A stretch of DNA of 64,000 nt. It comes from Pseudomonas asiatica (GTDB taxonomy: Bacteria; Pseudomonadota; Gammaproteobacteria; Pseudomonadales; Pseudomonadaceae). Below the pieces are notes generated by a model that saw only the letters and a program-made list of their open reading frames with translations, ran no database searches and was not told where the DNA came from. This document shows, piece after piece, positions 9,057 to 18,715 of the stretch. The DNA lies in contig NZ_CP157874.1 in the NCBI RefSeq assembly GCF_040214835.1, positions 996,001 to 1,060,000 on the forward strand, read 5' to 3'. How positions within the stretch are numbered: the stretch's first letter is position 1; each line of letters opens with the position of its first letter. The position numbers were made by a program, and so were the translations under genes.

Positions 9057-9741
9057 GATTTTTGGGGCCGCTTTGCGGCCCATCGCGACACAAGGCCGCT
9101 CCTACAGGAGATTGCGGTCCCTTGTAGGAGCGGCCTTGTGTCGCGATGGGCTGCAACGCAGCCCCGGCTATCTAAAGGCTAAAGAAACTGCTCGGCATAG
9201 TGACAAGCCACCTGCCGGGTATTCACCCATCCGGCAATTCGTATCTTCGGCCCAATTTCCACCGGCCGGTGCCGATTCCGGTGATTATCCTGACCTGGTT
9301 CTTCATGCATTGAGATTTTTGGGGCCGCTTTGCGGCCCATCGCGACACAAGGCCGCTCCTACAGGAGATCGCGGTCCCTTGTAGGAGCGGCCTTGTGTCG
9401 CGATGGGCTGCAACGCAGCCCCGGCTATCTAAAGGCTAAAGAAACTGCTCGGTATAGTGACAAGCCACCTGCCGGGTACTCACCCATCCGGCAATTCGTA
9501 TCTTCGGCCCAATTTCCGCCGGCCGGTGCCGATTCCGGTGATTATCCTGATCTGGTTCTTCATGCATTGAGATTTTTGGGGCCGCTTTGCGGCCCATCGC
9601 GACACAAGGCCGCTCCTACAGGAGATCGCGGTCCCTTGTAGGAGCGGCCTTGTGTCGCGATGGGCTGCAAAGCAGCCCCGTCTATCTAAAGGCTAAAGAA
9701 ACTGCTCGGCATAGTGACAAGCCACCTGCCGGGTACTCACC
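9011..9741. repeat. Tandem triplication of a 257-bp unit containing a REP pair
   Basis: Units begin at 9011, 9268 and 9525, each exactly 257 bases apart; the third matches up to 9741. Each unit contains the 3' end of the small peptide gene, a REP pair of the CGACACAAGGCCGCTCC type, and on the minus strand the last codons of dppF including its stop (stop positions 9179, 9436 and the real one at 9693). Units differ at only a few positions. Units one and two end in a 40-base mosaic of shorter dppF-like pieces (compare 9811-9822 and 9846-9863), so internal deletions preceded the last amplification. Confidence 0.95.
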
Positions 9742-10661
9742 TGCCTGAGCGCCGGCACTTCCTTGGCACACCGCTCGGTCGCATACGGGCAACGCTTGTG
9801 AAACGCACACCCATCCGGCGGGTTCAGCGGGTTGGGCAACTCCCCGGCAATGCGGATCTTCGGCTTCAAAGGGTCCGGGTGAATCGCCGGCGTCGCCGAA
9901 AGCAGTGCCTGGGTATACGGGTGCAACGGCCTTTCGTAGATATCTTCCTTCGGCCCCATCTCCGCAGGCCGGCCGAGGTACATCACCAGCACCTGATCGG
10001 CCACATGCCGCACCACCGCCAGGTTGTGCGAGATGAACACGTAGGCGGTATTGAACTCCTTCTGCAAATCCATGAACAGGTTCAGTACCTGGGCCTGGAT
10101 CGACACGTCCAGCGCCGAGGTCGGTTCGTCCGCCACCAGCACCTTGGGCTGCAGCATCATTGCCCGGGCCAGGGCGATACGCTGGCGCTGGCCGCCGGAG
10201 AACATGTGCGGGTAGCGCTGGTAATGCTCGGGGCGCAGGCCGACCTGTTCCATCATCTTCTGCACCTTTTCTCGCCGCTCGGCCTTGCTCAGCGAGGTGT
10301 TGATCAGCAGCGGCTCGGCCAGTTGGTCGCCAATCTTCTGCCGTGGATTGAGCGACGCGTAGGGGCTCTGGAAAACCATCTGTACGTCGCGGCGCAGTTG
10401 CTTGCGCTCGCTCTTGCTGGCGCCTTTCACTTCGGTGCCGGCAATTTGCAGCGAGCCGGACGACGGCTCTTCGATCAGGGTCAGTGCGCGGGCCAGGGTC
10501 GACTTGCCGCAGCCGGACTCGCCGACCACGGCCAGGGTCTTGCCGGCCTCCAGTTCGAACGACACGCCATTCAGCGCGCGGACCAGGGCGTGGCCCTTGA
10601 ACAGCCCGCGGGAGACTTCGTAATGCCGGGTCAGCTCCCGGGCGGATAGAACGACGGCCAT
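9693..10661 (-). CDS. dppF: Dipeptide ABC transporter ATPase DppF
   Basis: Second ATPase of the dipeptide importer, 322 residues from the ATG at 10661, which overlaps the dppD stop (ATGA). Walker A is GESGCGKS, the signature FSGGQRQR and Walker B VLVADEPTSALD. The C-terminal oligopeptide-transporter extension carries the cysteine cluster GCAFHKRCPYATERC, a site for an iron-sulfur cluster in this family. It forms a heterodimer with DppD. Its last codons lie in the third copy of the 257-bp repeat, and partial copies of its 3' end are left in the other two units. Confidence 0.97.
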   Translation of the reverse strand: MAVVLSARELTRHYEVSRGLFKGHALVRALNGVSFELEAGKTLAVVGESGCGKSTLARALTLIEEPSSGSLQIAGTEVKGASKSERKQLRRDVQMVFQSPYASLNPRQKIGDQLAEPLLINTSLSKAERREKVQKMMEQVGLRPEHYQRYPHMFSGGQRQRIALARAMMLQPKVLVADEPTSALDVSIQAQVLNLFMDLQKEFNTAYVFISHNLAVVRHVADQVLVMYLGRPAEMGPKEDIYERPLHPYTQALLSATPAIHPDPLKPKIRIAGELPNPLNPPDGCAFHKRCPYATERCAKEVPALRQVSTRQVACHYAEQFL

Positions 10662-11629
10662 CACGCCACCTCCTGGTTCAGCGGGTAGAAGCAACGCACC
10701 AGGCCATGGGCCTGGGGATCGAGGGGCGGGCGCTGGCGCCGGCAGTTGTCCTGCACGTACGGGCAGCGCGGTGACAGCAGGCAACCCACGGGGCGGTCGT
10801 AGCGGCCGGGGACGATGCCGGGCAGGGTGGCCAGGCGTTCGGCACCGATGCTGTGCTCGGGGATCGCCGCCAGCAACGCTTCGCTGTAGGGGTGGGCGGG
10901 CACGTCGAACAGCTCCGGCACCTGGCCCACTTCCACGGCCTGGCCGGCGTACATCACGCACACCCGCCTGGCGGTTTCAGCGACCACGGCGAGGTCGTGG
11001 GTGATCAGGATGAGCGCCATGTTGCGCTCCTTCTGCAGGTTGACCAGCAGCTCCATGATCTGCGCCTGGATGGTCACGTCCAGCGCAGTGGTGGGTTCGT
11101 CGGCAATCAGCAGCTTGGGCTCGCCGGCAATCGCCATGGCAATCGCCACGCGCTGGCTCATGCCGCCGGACAGCTGGTGCGGGTAGGCGTCCAGGCGGCT
11201 TTCCGCAGCCGGGATCTCGACCTTTTTCAGCAGCTCCAGGGCACGCTGGCGCGCGGCCTTGCCCTTCAGGCCCAGGTGCTGGCGCAGCACTTCCTCGATC
11301 TGGTAGCCCACGGTGTAGCTGGGGTTGAGCGCGGTCATCGGGTCCTGGAAGACCATGGCGATGTCCTTGCCCACCACCTTGCGTCGCTGGCGGCCGGTGA
11401 GCTTGAGCATGTCGGTGCCGTCGAAGGTGAGCGAGTCGGCGGTGATGCGCCCGGGGGCGTCGATCAGGCCCATCAGGGCCATCATGGTCACGGACTTGCC
11501 CGAGCCGGATTCGCCGACGATGGCCAGGATCTCGCCGGCCTCCACCGTCAGGTCCAGGCCATCGACCACCGGTACCGCATTGGCGTCGCCGAAGCGCACG
11601 TTCAGGTTGTTGATCTGCAACAGTGACAT
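10661..11629 (-). CDS. dppD: Dipeptide ABC transporter ATPase DppD
   Basis: First ATPase of the dipeptide importer, 322 residues. The start at 11629 ([13 protein letters not shown]) has a GAGGAGAA ribosome site; an upstream in-frame codon at 11674 lies within the end of dppC. Motifs are Walker A GESGSGKS, signature LSGGMSQR, Walker [13 protein letters not shown] and the C-terminal cysteine segment [15 protein letters not shown]. The stop overlaps the dppF start by four bases and ten bases separate it from dppC. Confidence 0.97.
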   Translation of the reverse strand: MSLLQINNLNVRFGDANAVPVVDGLDLTVEAGEILAIVGESGSGKSVTMMALMGLIDAPGRITADSLTFDGTDMLKLTGRQRRKVVGKDIAMVFQDPMTALNPSYTVGYQIEEVLRQHLGLKGKAARQRALELLKKVEIPAAESRLDAYPHQLSGGMSQRVAIAMAIAGEPKLLIADEPTTALDVTIQAQIMELLVNLQKERNMALILITHDLAVVAETARRVCVMYAGQAVEVGQVPELFDVPAHPYSEALLAAIPEHSIGAERLATLPGIVPGRYDRPVGCLLSPRCPYVQDNCRRQRPPLDPQAHGLVRCFYPLNQEVA

Positions 11630-11639
11630 GGCGTTCTCC

Positions 11640-12566
11640 TCAGGCGGCGTTCTTGAGTTTCGGGTCCAGCGCATCGCGCAGGCCGTCGCCCATCAGGTTG
11701 ATTGCCAGCACACTGAGCAGAATGGTCAGGCCGGGCAGGCTCACCACCCACCAGGCGCGCTCGATGTAGTCACGGGCCGAAGCCAGCATGGTGCCCCACT
11801 CCGGGGTTGGCGGCTGTACGCCAAGGCCAAGGAAGCCCAGGGCGGCGGCGTCGAGGATGGCCGAGGAGAAGCTGAGGGTGGCCTGCACGATCAGCGGTGC
11901 CATGCAGTTGGGCAGCACGGTGACGAACATCAGCCGTGGCAGCCCGGCACCAGCCAGGCGTGCGGCGGTGACGTAGTCGCGGTTCAGCTCGCCCATCACG
12001 GCGGCGCGGGTCAGGCGCACGTAGGATGGCAACGACACGATGGCGATGGCGATCACGGTGTTGATCAGGCCTGGGCCGAGGATGGCGACGATGGCCACCG
12101 CCAGCAGCAGCGAGGGCAGGGCCAGCATCACGTCCATCAGGCGCATGATCGACGGGCCGAGCAGTTGCGGGAAGAAACCGGCCAGCAGGCCCAGCAGGAT
12201 GCCAGGGATCAACGACATCACCACCGACGACAGGCCGATCAGCAGCGACAGCCGCGCGCCCTGGATCAGCCGCGAAAGCAGGTCGCGGCCCAGCTCGTCG
12301 GTGCCGAGGATGAACTGCCAGCTGCCACCTTCGAGCCACACCGGTGGGGTCAGCAGGAATTCGCGGTACTGCTCGCTCGGGTCGTGCGGGGCAACCCACG
12401 GCGCGAACAGCGCGCAGAACACCACCAGGCACATGAAGGCCAGGCCCATCACCGCACCTTTGTTGCGGGCGAAGGCTTGCCAGAATTCTTTGTATGGCGA
12501 GGGGTAGAGCAGGCTCTGGTCCACCGGGCTGACCGGTGTGACGGATTTCGGAATCGGGCTAGTCAT
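11640..12566 (-). CDS. dppC: Dipeptide ABC transporter permease DppC
   Basis: Inner-membrane permease, 308 residues, with the N-terminal OppC-type segment ([18 protein letters not shown]) leading into the first helix. A large periplasmic loop ([14 protein letters not shown]) follows, and the C-terminal half contains the EAA-like coupling loop [14 protein letters not shown]. It pairs with DppB to form the peptide channel. Ten-base gaps on both sides place it firmly in the dppBCDF operon. Confidence 0.96.
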   Translation of the reverse strand: MTSPIPKSVTPVSPVDQSLLYPSPYKEFWQAFARNKGAVMGLAFMCLVVFCALFAPWVAPHDPSEQYREFLLTPPVWLEGGSWQFILGTDELGRDLLSRLIQGARLSLLIGLSSVVMSLIPGILLGLLAGFFPQLLGPSIMRLMDVMLALPSLLLAVAIVAILGPGLINTVIAIAIVSLPSYVRLTRAAVMGELNRDYVTAARLAGAGLPRLMFVTVLPNCMAPLIVQATLSFSSAILDAAALGFLGLGVQPPTPEWGTMLASARDYIERAWWVVSLPGLTILLSVLAINLMGDGLRDALDPKLKNAA

Positions 12567-12576
12567 GGCGAAGGCC

Positions 12577-13587
12577 TCAGCGCTGATGACGGATGCGTGG
12601 GTTGGCCAGGCCGTAGAGGATATCCACGACGAAGTTGACCAGGATCACCAGGCAGGCGATCAACAGGATGCCGTTCTGGACCACGGGGTAGTCACGGGCA
12701 CCGATGGCTTCGATCAGCCACTTGCCGATGCCCGGCCAGGAAAAGATGGTTTCGGTCAGCACCGCACCGGCCAGCAACGTGCCGACCTGCAGGCCGAATA
12801 CGGTCAGTACCGGGATCAGCGCGTTGCGCAGGCCGTGCACGAACACCACGCGGGCCGGCGACAGGCCTTTGGCGCGGGCGGTGCGGATGTAGTCCTCGCG
12901 CAGCACTTCGAGCATCGACGAGCGGGTCATGCGGGCAATCACCGCCAGCGGGATGGTGCCGAGCACGATGGCCGGCAGGATCAGGTGCATCACCGCGTCC
13001 TTGAACGCGCCTTCCTCGTCGCTGAGCAGGGTGTCGATGAGCATGAAGCCGGTCTTCGGCTCGATGTCGTAGAGCAGGTCGATGCGCCCGGACACCGGGG
13101 TCCAGCCCAGGCTTACCGAGAAGAACATGATCAGGATCAGGCCCCACCAGAAGATCGGCATCGAGTAACCGGCCAGGGAAATGCCCATCACCCCGTGGTC
13201 GAACAGCGATCCGCGCTTGAGCGCAGCGATCACCCCGGCCAGCAGGCCGACGATGCCGGCGAACAACAGGGCGGCAAAGGCCAGTTCCAGGGTGGCCGGG
13301 AACAGGGTGAGGAACTCGCTCCACACGCTCTCGCGGGTGCGCAGCGATTCACCGAGGTCACCCTGGGCCAGCTTGCCGACGTAGTCCAGGTACTGGACCG
13401 GCAGCGGCTTGTTCAGGCCCAGGCGCTCCATGGCCTGGGCATGCATTTCGGGGTCGACCCTGCGCTCGCCCATCATCACTTCCACCGGGTCGCCGGGGAT
13501 CAGGCGTATGAGCGCGAAGGTCAGCAAGGTGATACCGAAAAATGTCGGTATCAGCAGGCCAAGGCGCCGGGCAATAAAGCTCAACAT
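12577..13587 (-). CDS. dppB: Dipeptide ABC transporter permease DppB
   Basis: Inner-membrane permease, 336 residues from the ATG at 13587 (MLSFIARRLGLLIPTFFGIT), the standard DppB/OppB beginning. The characteristic LIPGDPVEVMMG segment after helix one and the YIRTARAKGLSPARVVFVH coupling loop near residue 220 are present. An in-frame codon at 13626 would add 13 residues without family support. About 90 bases separate it from dppA upstream on the same strand. Confidence 0.96.
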   Translation of the reverse strand: MLSFIARRLGLLIPTFFGITLLTFALIRLIPGDPVEVMMGERRVDPEMHAQAMERLGLNKPLPVQYLDYVGKLAQGDLGESLRTRESVWSEFLTLFPATLELAFAALLFAGIVGLLAGVIAALKRGSLFDHGVMGISLAGYSMPIFWWGLILIMFFSVSLGWTPVSGRIDLLYDIEPKTGFMLIDTLLSDEEGAFKDAVMHLILPAIVLGTIPLAVIARMTRSSMLEVLREDYIRTARAKGLSPARVVFVHGLRNALIPVLTVFGLQVGTLLAGAVLTETIFSWPGIGKWLIEAIGARDYPVVQNGILLIACLVILVNFVVDILYGLANPRIRHQR

Positions 13588-13677
13588 TGTCTGGGTTACC
13601 TCATCAGGCCGTGCGGCTAGCAGCACGCTACGGGGTGCCGCCGGTCCCCGTGTGGGTTGCCGGCGGTCGTTGTTGTT

Positions 13678-15288
13678 CTACTTCACCTTGGTGGTGGCGA
13701 AGTTGTTGTTGGCCAGAGGGCTGATCACGTAGCCCTCCACGTTGTCACGCATGGCGGCGAACACCTTGGGGTGGGCCATGCTGATCCAGGGTTGGTCGTC
13801 ATCGTACACCCTTAAAGCCTCGGCATAGACCCATCGGCGCTCATTGTCATCCGTCATCTGCCGTGCACGCGTGATGAGTTCCTGGAACTGCTGATTGCAC
13901 CAGCGGGCGTAGTTCTCGCCGTTCTTGGCGGCCTCGCAGCTCAGCAGCGGGGTGAGGAAGTTGTCCGGGTCACCGTTGTCGCCTGCCCAGCCGGTGGAGA
14001 CCAGGTCGGCTTCGCCGTTCTTGGCACGACGCAGCATTTCGGCCCATTCCATCACGCGGATATCCAGCTGCAGGCCGACCTGTTTCAGGTCGGCCTGCAG
14101 CATCTCGGCGGACAGGCGTGGGTTGGGGTTGGTCATGCCGCCGCCGTTGCGGGTGAACAGGGTGATCACGGTACCTTCCGGTACGCCAGCTTCCTTGAGC
14201 AGGGCGCGGGCCTTGGCCAGGTCTCGAGGCGGGTTCTGGTTGGTGGTGTTGTAACCGAGCATGGTCGGCGGGTACGGGTTCACGCCCACCAGCGCGTTGT
14301 CCTTGCCAAACAGCTGGTCGACGTGTGTCTGGCGGTCGAAGGCCATGTTGATGGCTTTGCGCACGCGCACATCGCTGAGGTACTTGTGCTGGGTGTTCAT
14401 GGCGATATAGCCGGTAACCAGCGCTTCGGTCTCGGCGACCTTGAGCTTGGGGTCGGCCTTGATCGTCGGCACGTCCTCCGGTTTGGGGTACAGCGCCACC
14501 TGGCATTCGTTGGCGCGCAGCTTTTGCAGGCGCACGTTGCTGTCGGTGGCGATGGCGAATATCAGGGCGTCGGCCGGGGGCTTGCCGCGGAAGTAGTCCG
14601 GGTTGGGTTTGAAGCGGACCTGGGCGTCCTTGTTGTAACGCTGGAAGATGAACGGGCCGGTGCCGATCGGCTTGCTGTTGAGCTCGGCGGTCTTGCCGGC
14701 CTTGAGCAACTGGTCGCCGTATTCGGCGGAGTAGATCGAGGTGAAGCCCATTGCCATGTCCCGCAGGAACGGTGCTTCCGGGCGAGTGAGGGTGATCACC
14801 ACGGTGTGGTCATCGGTCTTGTCCACCGACTTGAGCAGGCTTTTGAAGGACATGCTTTCGAAGTACGGGTAGCCGACGCTGGTCTTGTCGTGCCACGGAT
14901 GCGCCGGGTCGAGCTGACGGCGCAGGCTCCACAACACGTCATCGGCGTTGAATTCGCGAGTGGGCGTGAAGTAGTCGGTCTTGTGGAACTTCACCCCTTG
15001 GCGCAGGTGGAAGGTGTAGGTCAGGCCGTCCGGTGAGATGTCCCAGCGTTCGGCCAGGGCCGGCTGGACGTCGGTGGTGCCAGGCTTGAAGTCGACCAGG
15101 CGGTTGAACAGCGCTTCGGAGGTGGCATCGAAGGTGACCCCCGTAGTGTACTGGACAACGTCGAACCCTTCCGGGCTGGCCTCGGTGCACACTACCAGCG
15201 GCTTGGCCGCCAGCTGCGTGGCGCTGCCCAGTACCAGCGCTGCCAGGGCGAGGCGTAGCGGTAGCGATTTCATGAAAGCTCTCTGCAT
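13678..15288 (-). CDS. dppA: Dipeptide-binding periplasmic protein DppA (copy 1)
   Basis: Family 5 extracellular solute-binding protein, 536 residues from the ATG at 15288, which follows a GGGAG site by eight bases. The signal peptide ends around ATQLAAKPLVVCTEAS. The VVCTEASPEGFDVVQYTTG motif and the DSNVRLQKLRANECQVALYP segment are typical of DppA-like receptors. It is the binding protein closest to dppB. Two more paralogues lie upstream (16977 and 18716). This copy is the most divergent of the three: its N-terminal motif reads TEASPEGFD where the others read SEGSPAGFD. That suggests a different peptide range (inference). Confidence 0.95.
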   Translation of the reverse strand: MQRAFMKSLPLRLALAALVLGSATQLAAKPLVVCTEASPEGFDVVQYTTGVTFDATSEALFNRLVDFKPGTTDVQPALAERWDISPDGLTYTFHLRQGVKFHKTDYFTPTREFNADDVLWSLRRQLDPAHPWHDKTSVGYPYFESMSFKSLLKSVDKTDDHTVVITLTRPEAPFLRDMAMGFTSIYSAEYGDQLLKAGKTAELNSKPIGTGPFIFQRYNKDAQVRFKPNPDYFRGKPPADALIFAIATDSNVRLQKLRANECQVALYPKPEDVPTIKADPKLKVAETEALVTGYIAMNTQHKYLSDVRVRKAINMAFDRQTHVDQLFGKDNALVGVNPYPPTMLGYNTTNQNPPRDLAKARALLKEAGVPEGTVITLFTRNGGGMTNPNPRLSAEMLQADLKQVGLQLDIRVMEWAEMLRRAKNGEADLVSTGWAGDNGDPDNFLTPLLSCEAAKNGENYARWCNQQFQELITRARQMTDDNERRWVYAEALRVYDDDQPWISMAHPKVFAAMRDNVEGYVISPLANNNFATTKVK

Positions 15289-15363
15289 GGGTGGACTCCC
15301 TGCTTGCATTGATTCCAGCGTAGCCGCCACGGCCCGCAGCGAAGCAGGCCGTGGCGCCGGCGG

Positions 15364-16743
15364 TCAGAGAATGTTGAATGGAATGGTGGTAACCACCCGG
15401 AACTCATCCAGGCTGCCATCGCCCTGGGCCTTGCTGGCGCGGTGCGCGGTGTAGGTGGCACGGATGCTGGTGTCTTTCAGCGGCCCGCTCTGTACCGCGT
15501 AGCTGGTGCCGAAGCCCCACTCGTAGTGGGTTTCGCCGTCCAGGCCGTTCACGTCGTAGGCGGTACCGCGGTAATGGGTACCATCGATGCCCCAGCCGCG
15601 GGCGTTGTACAGGTTGAACTTCAGGCCCGGCACGCCGTACGGCGCCATGTTCAGCACGTAGGAAATCTGCAGCGATTTCTCGTTGGGGCCGTTGAAGTCC
15701 GACAGCAGCGAGTTGGCCAGGTAGATGCCGTTGGTTTCGTGCAGGTAGTCGAAGTACTCGTTGCCGTTGACCTGCTGCCAGGAGGCGCTGAGGGTGTGGG
15801 CCTGGTGGGTCAGGCCGAACGACAGGCTGTAGGTGTCGTTGTCGATCTCGCCCATCTTCTTGCTGCCGGCGTCGACGGTCTTGTAGTAGTTCAGGCCGGT
15901 GCTCAGGCTGAGCACTGCGCTGTCGCCGAGCACGTGGTTGGCGCCAAAGTAGTACTGGTTCCAGAAGTCGTCGACCTTGGTGGCGTACAGGCTGGTGCTC
16001 AGGCTCTTGAACGGCTGGTAGTTGATGCCGGCGGTACTGGCGCGGTCGGTTTCCACGCCAGTGGCACTGTACTCGGTGCGGAACTTGCTGAGGCTCTGTT
16101 CGGTACGTGGCGAGACGCGGTCGAAGGTGCCCAGGTCGAAGCTCAGGTTGTCGAATTCGGCACTGTGCAAAAACGCGCCTTGGAAGCTCGAGGGCAGGGC
16201 ACGGTTGCCGATGTAGGCGATCATCGGCGTGTCCACCGATTGGCGGCCGACGGTGAGGGTAGTGTTGGACACCCGCGCCTTGACGTTGGCCAGGCCCATC
16301 TTGCTCCACTGGCCGACCGGGTCGCCGTCGCTGTGGGTCAGGGTGCGGTTGTTGGGGCCGGCGACGTCCTCGCGGTTCTGCAGCAGGGCGATGGCATTGT
16401 AGCCGGCGGCTTCGACGGCGAAGCCGACGGTGCCCTGGGTGAAGCCGGAGCTGTAGTTGAGGATGGTGCCCTGCACCCAGTTCTCGCGGCTGTGGGTGTC
16501 GTGGCGGGTGCCGTCGCTCTTGTAGTACTTCCACAGCGGGGCGCGTGCGGCGCGCTCGCGGGCGTACCAGTTGCGGGTGCTGCCGGACAGGCTCTGGCCG
16601 TCGACGAAGCCGCTGGCCTGCTCCTGCTCGCTGCTGCCTTTGAGGGTGATGGGCACGTATTCCTGGCTTTGCGGGTCGGCCTGGGTCACGGTGGATAAGG
16701 CACTGATGGATAACGCCAGTGCGGTCAAGGTGAATAGTCTCAA
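15364..16743 (-). CDS. opdP: OprD-family outer-membrane porin, probable dipeptide channel OpdP
   Basis: Outer-membrane channel of 459 residues with a signal peptide MRLFTLTALALSISALSTVTQA. The mature protein has the OprD hallmarks: SGFVDGQSLSGSTRNWYARE near the start, QGTVGFAVEAAGYNAIAL and repeated beta strands up to the C-terminal FRVVTTIPFNIL. OprD-type channels carry basic amino acids or small peptides across the outer membrane. Its position inside the dipeptide transporter operon fits OpdP, the glycine-glutamate porin of Pseudomonas aeruginosa. Substrate assignment rests on context. Confidence 0.93.
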   Translation of the reverse strand: MRLFTLTALALSISALSTVTQADPQSQEYVPITLKGSSEQEQASGFVDGQSLSGSTRNWYARERAARAPLWKYYKSDGTRHDTHSRENWVQGTILNYSSGFTQGTVGFAVEAAGYNAIALLQNREDVAGPNNRTLTHSDGDPVGQWSKMGLANVKARVSNTTLTVGRQSVDTPMIAYIGNRALPSSFQGAFLHSAEFDNLSFDLGTFDRVSPRTEQSLSKFRTEYSATGVETDRASTAGINYQPFKSLSTSLYATKVDDFWNQYYFGANHVLGDSAVLSLSTGLNYYKTVDAGSKKMGEIDNDTYSLSFGLTHQAHTLSASWQQVNGNEYFDYLHETNGIYLANSLLSDFNGPNEKSLQISYVLNMAPYGVPGLKFNLYNARGWGIDGTHYRGTAYDVNGLDGETHYEWGFGTSYAVQSGPLKDTSIRATYTAHRASKAQGDGSLDEFRVVTTIPFNIL

Positions 16744-16867
16744 GGTTAAAGCTCCCTTTCTGTTCTTCTAGTTATTGCCTGGCCTTGTGGGCCGGGTTTC
16801 TTGCTGCGGTGTTGCCAGGGTTGCCCGGGGTCACCGGGCAGAATCGGGGGGTTGTGTTGGCTGTGCC

Positions 16868-16962
16868 GGCCCTTTCGCGGGTAAACCCGCTCCCACAGGG
16901 GCACCACAGGTTTCGGCATGTGCGCCGTACCTGTGGGAGCGGGTTTACCCGCGAAGAGGCCC
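16868..16962. repeat. REP pair (GGGTAAACCC type) between dppA copy 2 and opdP
   Basis: Inverted REP cores (arms CCTTTCGCGGGTAAACCCGC and GCGGGTTTACCCGCGAAGAGG) with a 35-base spacer. It sits inside the apparent operon, between the second binding-protein gene and the porin gene. It may set different mRNA stability for the two parts. Confidence 0.9.
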
Positions 16963-16976
16963 TTGAGGGCTAAAGA

Positions 16977-18569
16977 TCAATCAACACTCACACCGGAAAA
17001 GTCGTTGCGCCCGAACGGGCTGACCTTGAACTCGGAAACCTTGACGCTGAGCGGTTGGTTGACCGTGGAGTGCGCCACCGGGGTAATCGGCACCTGTTGC
17101 TTGAGCCGCTGCTGGGCCTGCTGGTACAGGGCGGTGCGCTGTGTGCGGTCGGTGACCTGCTTGGCCTGCTTGACCAGGCTGTCGTACTGCGGATCGCACC
17201 ACAGCGAGTAGTTGTTGCTGCCGATGGCATCGCAGTTGTAGAGGGTGCCCAGCCAGTTGTCCGGGTCACCGTTGTCCCCGGTCCAGCCGATCAGGGCGAT
17301 ATCGTGCTCGCCGCTTTTCATGCGCTTGAGGTACTCGCCCCATTCGTAGCTGACAATGCGCACCTTGAAGCCGAGCTTGCTCCAGTCGGCCTGGAGCATC
17401 TCCGCCATCAGCTTGGCGTTGGGGTTGTACGGGCGCTGCACCGGCATGGCCCACAGGGTGATCTCGGTGCCTGGCTTGACCCCGGCCTGCTGCAGTAGCT
17501 GCTTGGCCTTTTCTGGGTCGAAAGGCGCGTCCTTGAGGCTGTCGTCATAGGACCACTGGGTTGGCGGCATGGCGTTGACTGCCAGCTGGCCGGAATCCTG
17601 GTACACGGCCTGGATGATCGCCTGCTTGTTTACTGCCATGTCCATCGCCTGGCGCACTTCCAGGCGGTCGAACGGTGGGTGCTGGGTGTTGTAGGCGATG
17701 TAGCCAAGGTTGAAGCCAGGTTGCTGCAGCACCTGCAGTTTGCTGTCGGCCTTGAGCGCCGGCAGGTCGGCGGGGCGCGGGTGCAGGGTGACCTGGCATT
17801 CGTTGCGGCGCAGCTTCTGGATGCGCACCGAAGGGTCGATGTTGATCGAGAACACCAGATTGTCGATCTTCACGTCCTGCGGTGACCAATAGGCCTTGTT
17901 GCCCTTGTAGCGGATCTGCGAATCCTTCTGATAACGCTGGAACACGAACGGGCCGGTGCCGATCGGTTGCTGGTTGATGTCGCTGGGGCGCCCGCTGGCC
18001 ATCAGTTGTTCGGCGTATTCGGCAGACAGGATGGAAGCGAAGCTCATGGCCAGGTTCTGGATGAACGCGGCATCGACCTTGTTCAGGGTGAACACCACGG
18101 TCAGTGGATCGGTCTTTTCGACACGGGCAATGTTCTTGTCCAGGCCCATGCTGATGAAATAGGGGAACTCGGTCGGGTAGGCCTGGCGGAACGGGTGGTT
18201 CTTGTCGAGCATGCGGTTGAAGGTGAACAGCACGTCGTCGGCGTTGAAGTCGCGGCTCGGTGCAAAGGCCTTGTTGCTGTGGAATTTCACCCCTTCGCGC
18301 AGATGGAAGGTGTAGCGCAGGCCATCCTCGGACACCTCCCAGCGGGTCGCCAGGGCAGGGTGCACGGCAGTGCCGCCGCGTTCGAATTCGACCAGGCGGT
18401 TGTAGAGCGGTTCGGCGGCGTCGTTGTCGGTGGCGCTGGTGTACTGGGCGGTGTCGAAGCCGGCGGGGCTGCCTTCCGAGCAGAACACCAGGTTGCTGGC
18501 CAGCAGGGCCGGCGATTGGCTGATCAGGCCCACGGCCAGCAGGGCGGAAAGGCGGGTGGTATGGCGCAT
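16977..18569 (-). CDS. Dipeptide-binding periplasmic protein, DppA paralogue (copy 2)
   Basis: Family 5 solute-binding protein, 530 residues, with a signal peptide ending near LLASNLVFCSEGSPAGFD. The VFCSEGSPAGFDTAQYTS motif, DPSVRIQKLRRNECQVTLHP and the C-terminal GWTGDNGDPDNWLGTLYNCD segment match DppA receptors, and it is visibly closer to copy 3 (18716) than to copy 1. It lies 146 bases downstream of copy 3 and shares the peptide transporter cluster. Different receptors probably widen the peptide range of one DppBCDF translocator. Confidence 0.95.
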   Translation of the reverse strand: MRHTTRLSALLAVGLISQSPALLASNLVFCSEGSPAGFDTAQYTSATDNDAAEPLYNRLVEFERGGTAVHPALATRWEVSEDGLRYTFHLREGVKFHSNKAFAPSRDFNADDVLFTFNRMLDKNHPFRQAYPTEFPYFISMGLDKNIARVEKTDPLTVVFTLNKVDAAFIQNLAMSFASILSAEYAEQLMASGRPSDINQQPIGTGPFVFQRYQKDSQIRYKGNKAYWSPQDVKIDNLVFSINIDPSVRIQKLRRNECQVTLHPRPADLPALKADSKLQVLQQPGFNLGYIAYNTQHPPFDRLEVRQAMDMAVNKQAIIQAVYQDSGQLAVNAMPPTQWSYDDSLKDAPFDPEKAKQLLQQAGVKPGTEITLWAMPVQRPYNPNAKLMAEMLQADWSKLGFKVRIVSYEWGEYLKRMKSGEHDIALIGWTGDNGDPDNWLGTLYNCDAIGSNNYSLWCDPQYDSLVKQAKQVTDRTQRTALYQQAQQRLKQQVPITPVAHSTVNQPLSVKVSEFKVSPFGRNDFSGVSVD

Positions 18570-18715
18570 GGCAAGTCCTTTTACGTCTGTTTGCGCCGCC
18601 TCGGGGTACGAATGGCGGCAACAGGTCGCCGACCCCGCTGCGGATGGCGGCGGGACGACATGAAAGGGTACGAGGTTGGCGGGGCACCCGCCGCTCGGCG
18701 GGTGCCTTGGCTAGC

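Noticed and set aside
9073..9641. Repeated 103-codon frames in the 257-bp units
   Set aside because: They run across REP palindromes and intergenic repeats; the similarity between them comes from the DNA duplication, not from protein conservation.
9011..9741. CRISPR array look-alike (regular repeats)
   Set aside because: The period is 257 bases with no unique short spacers and no cas genes; it is a tandem duplication with REP elements.
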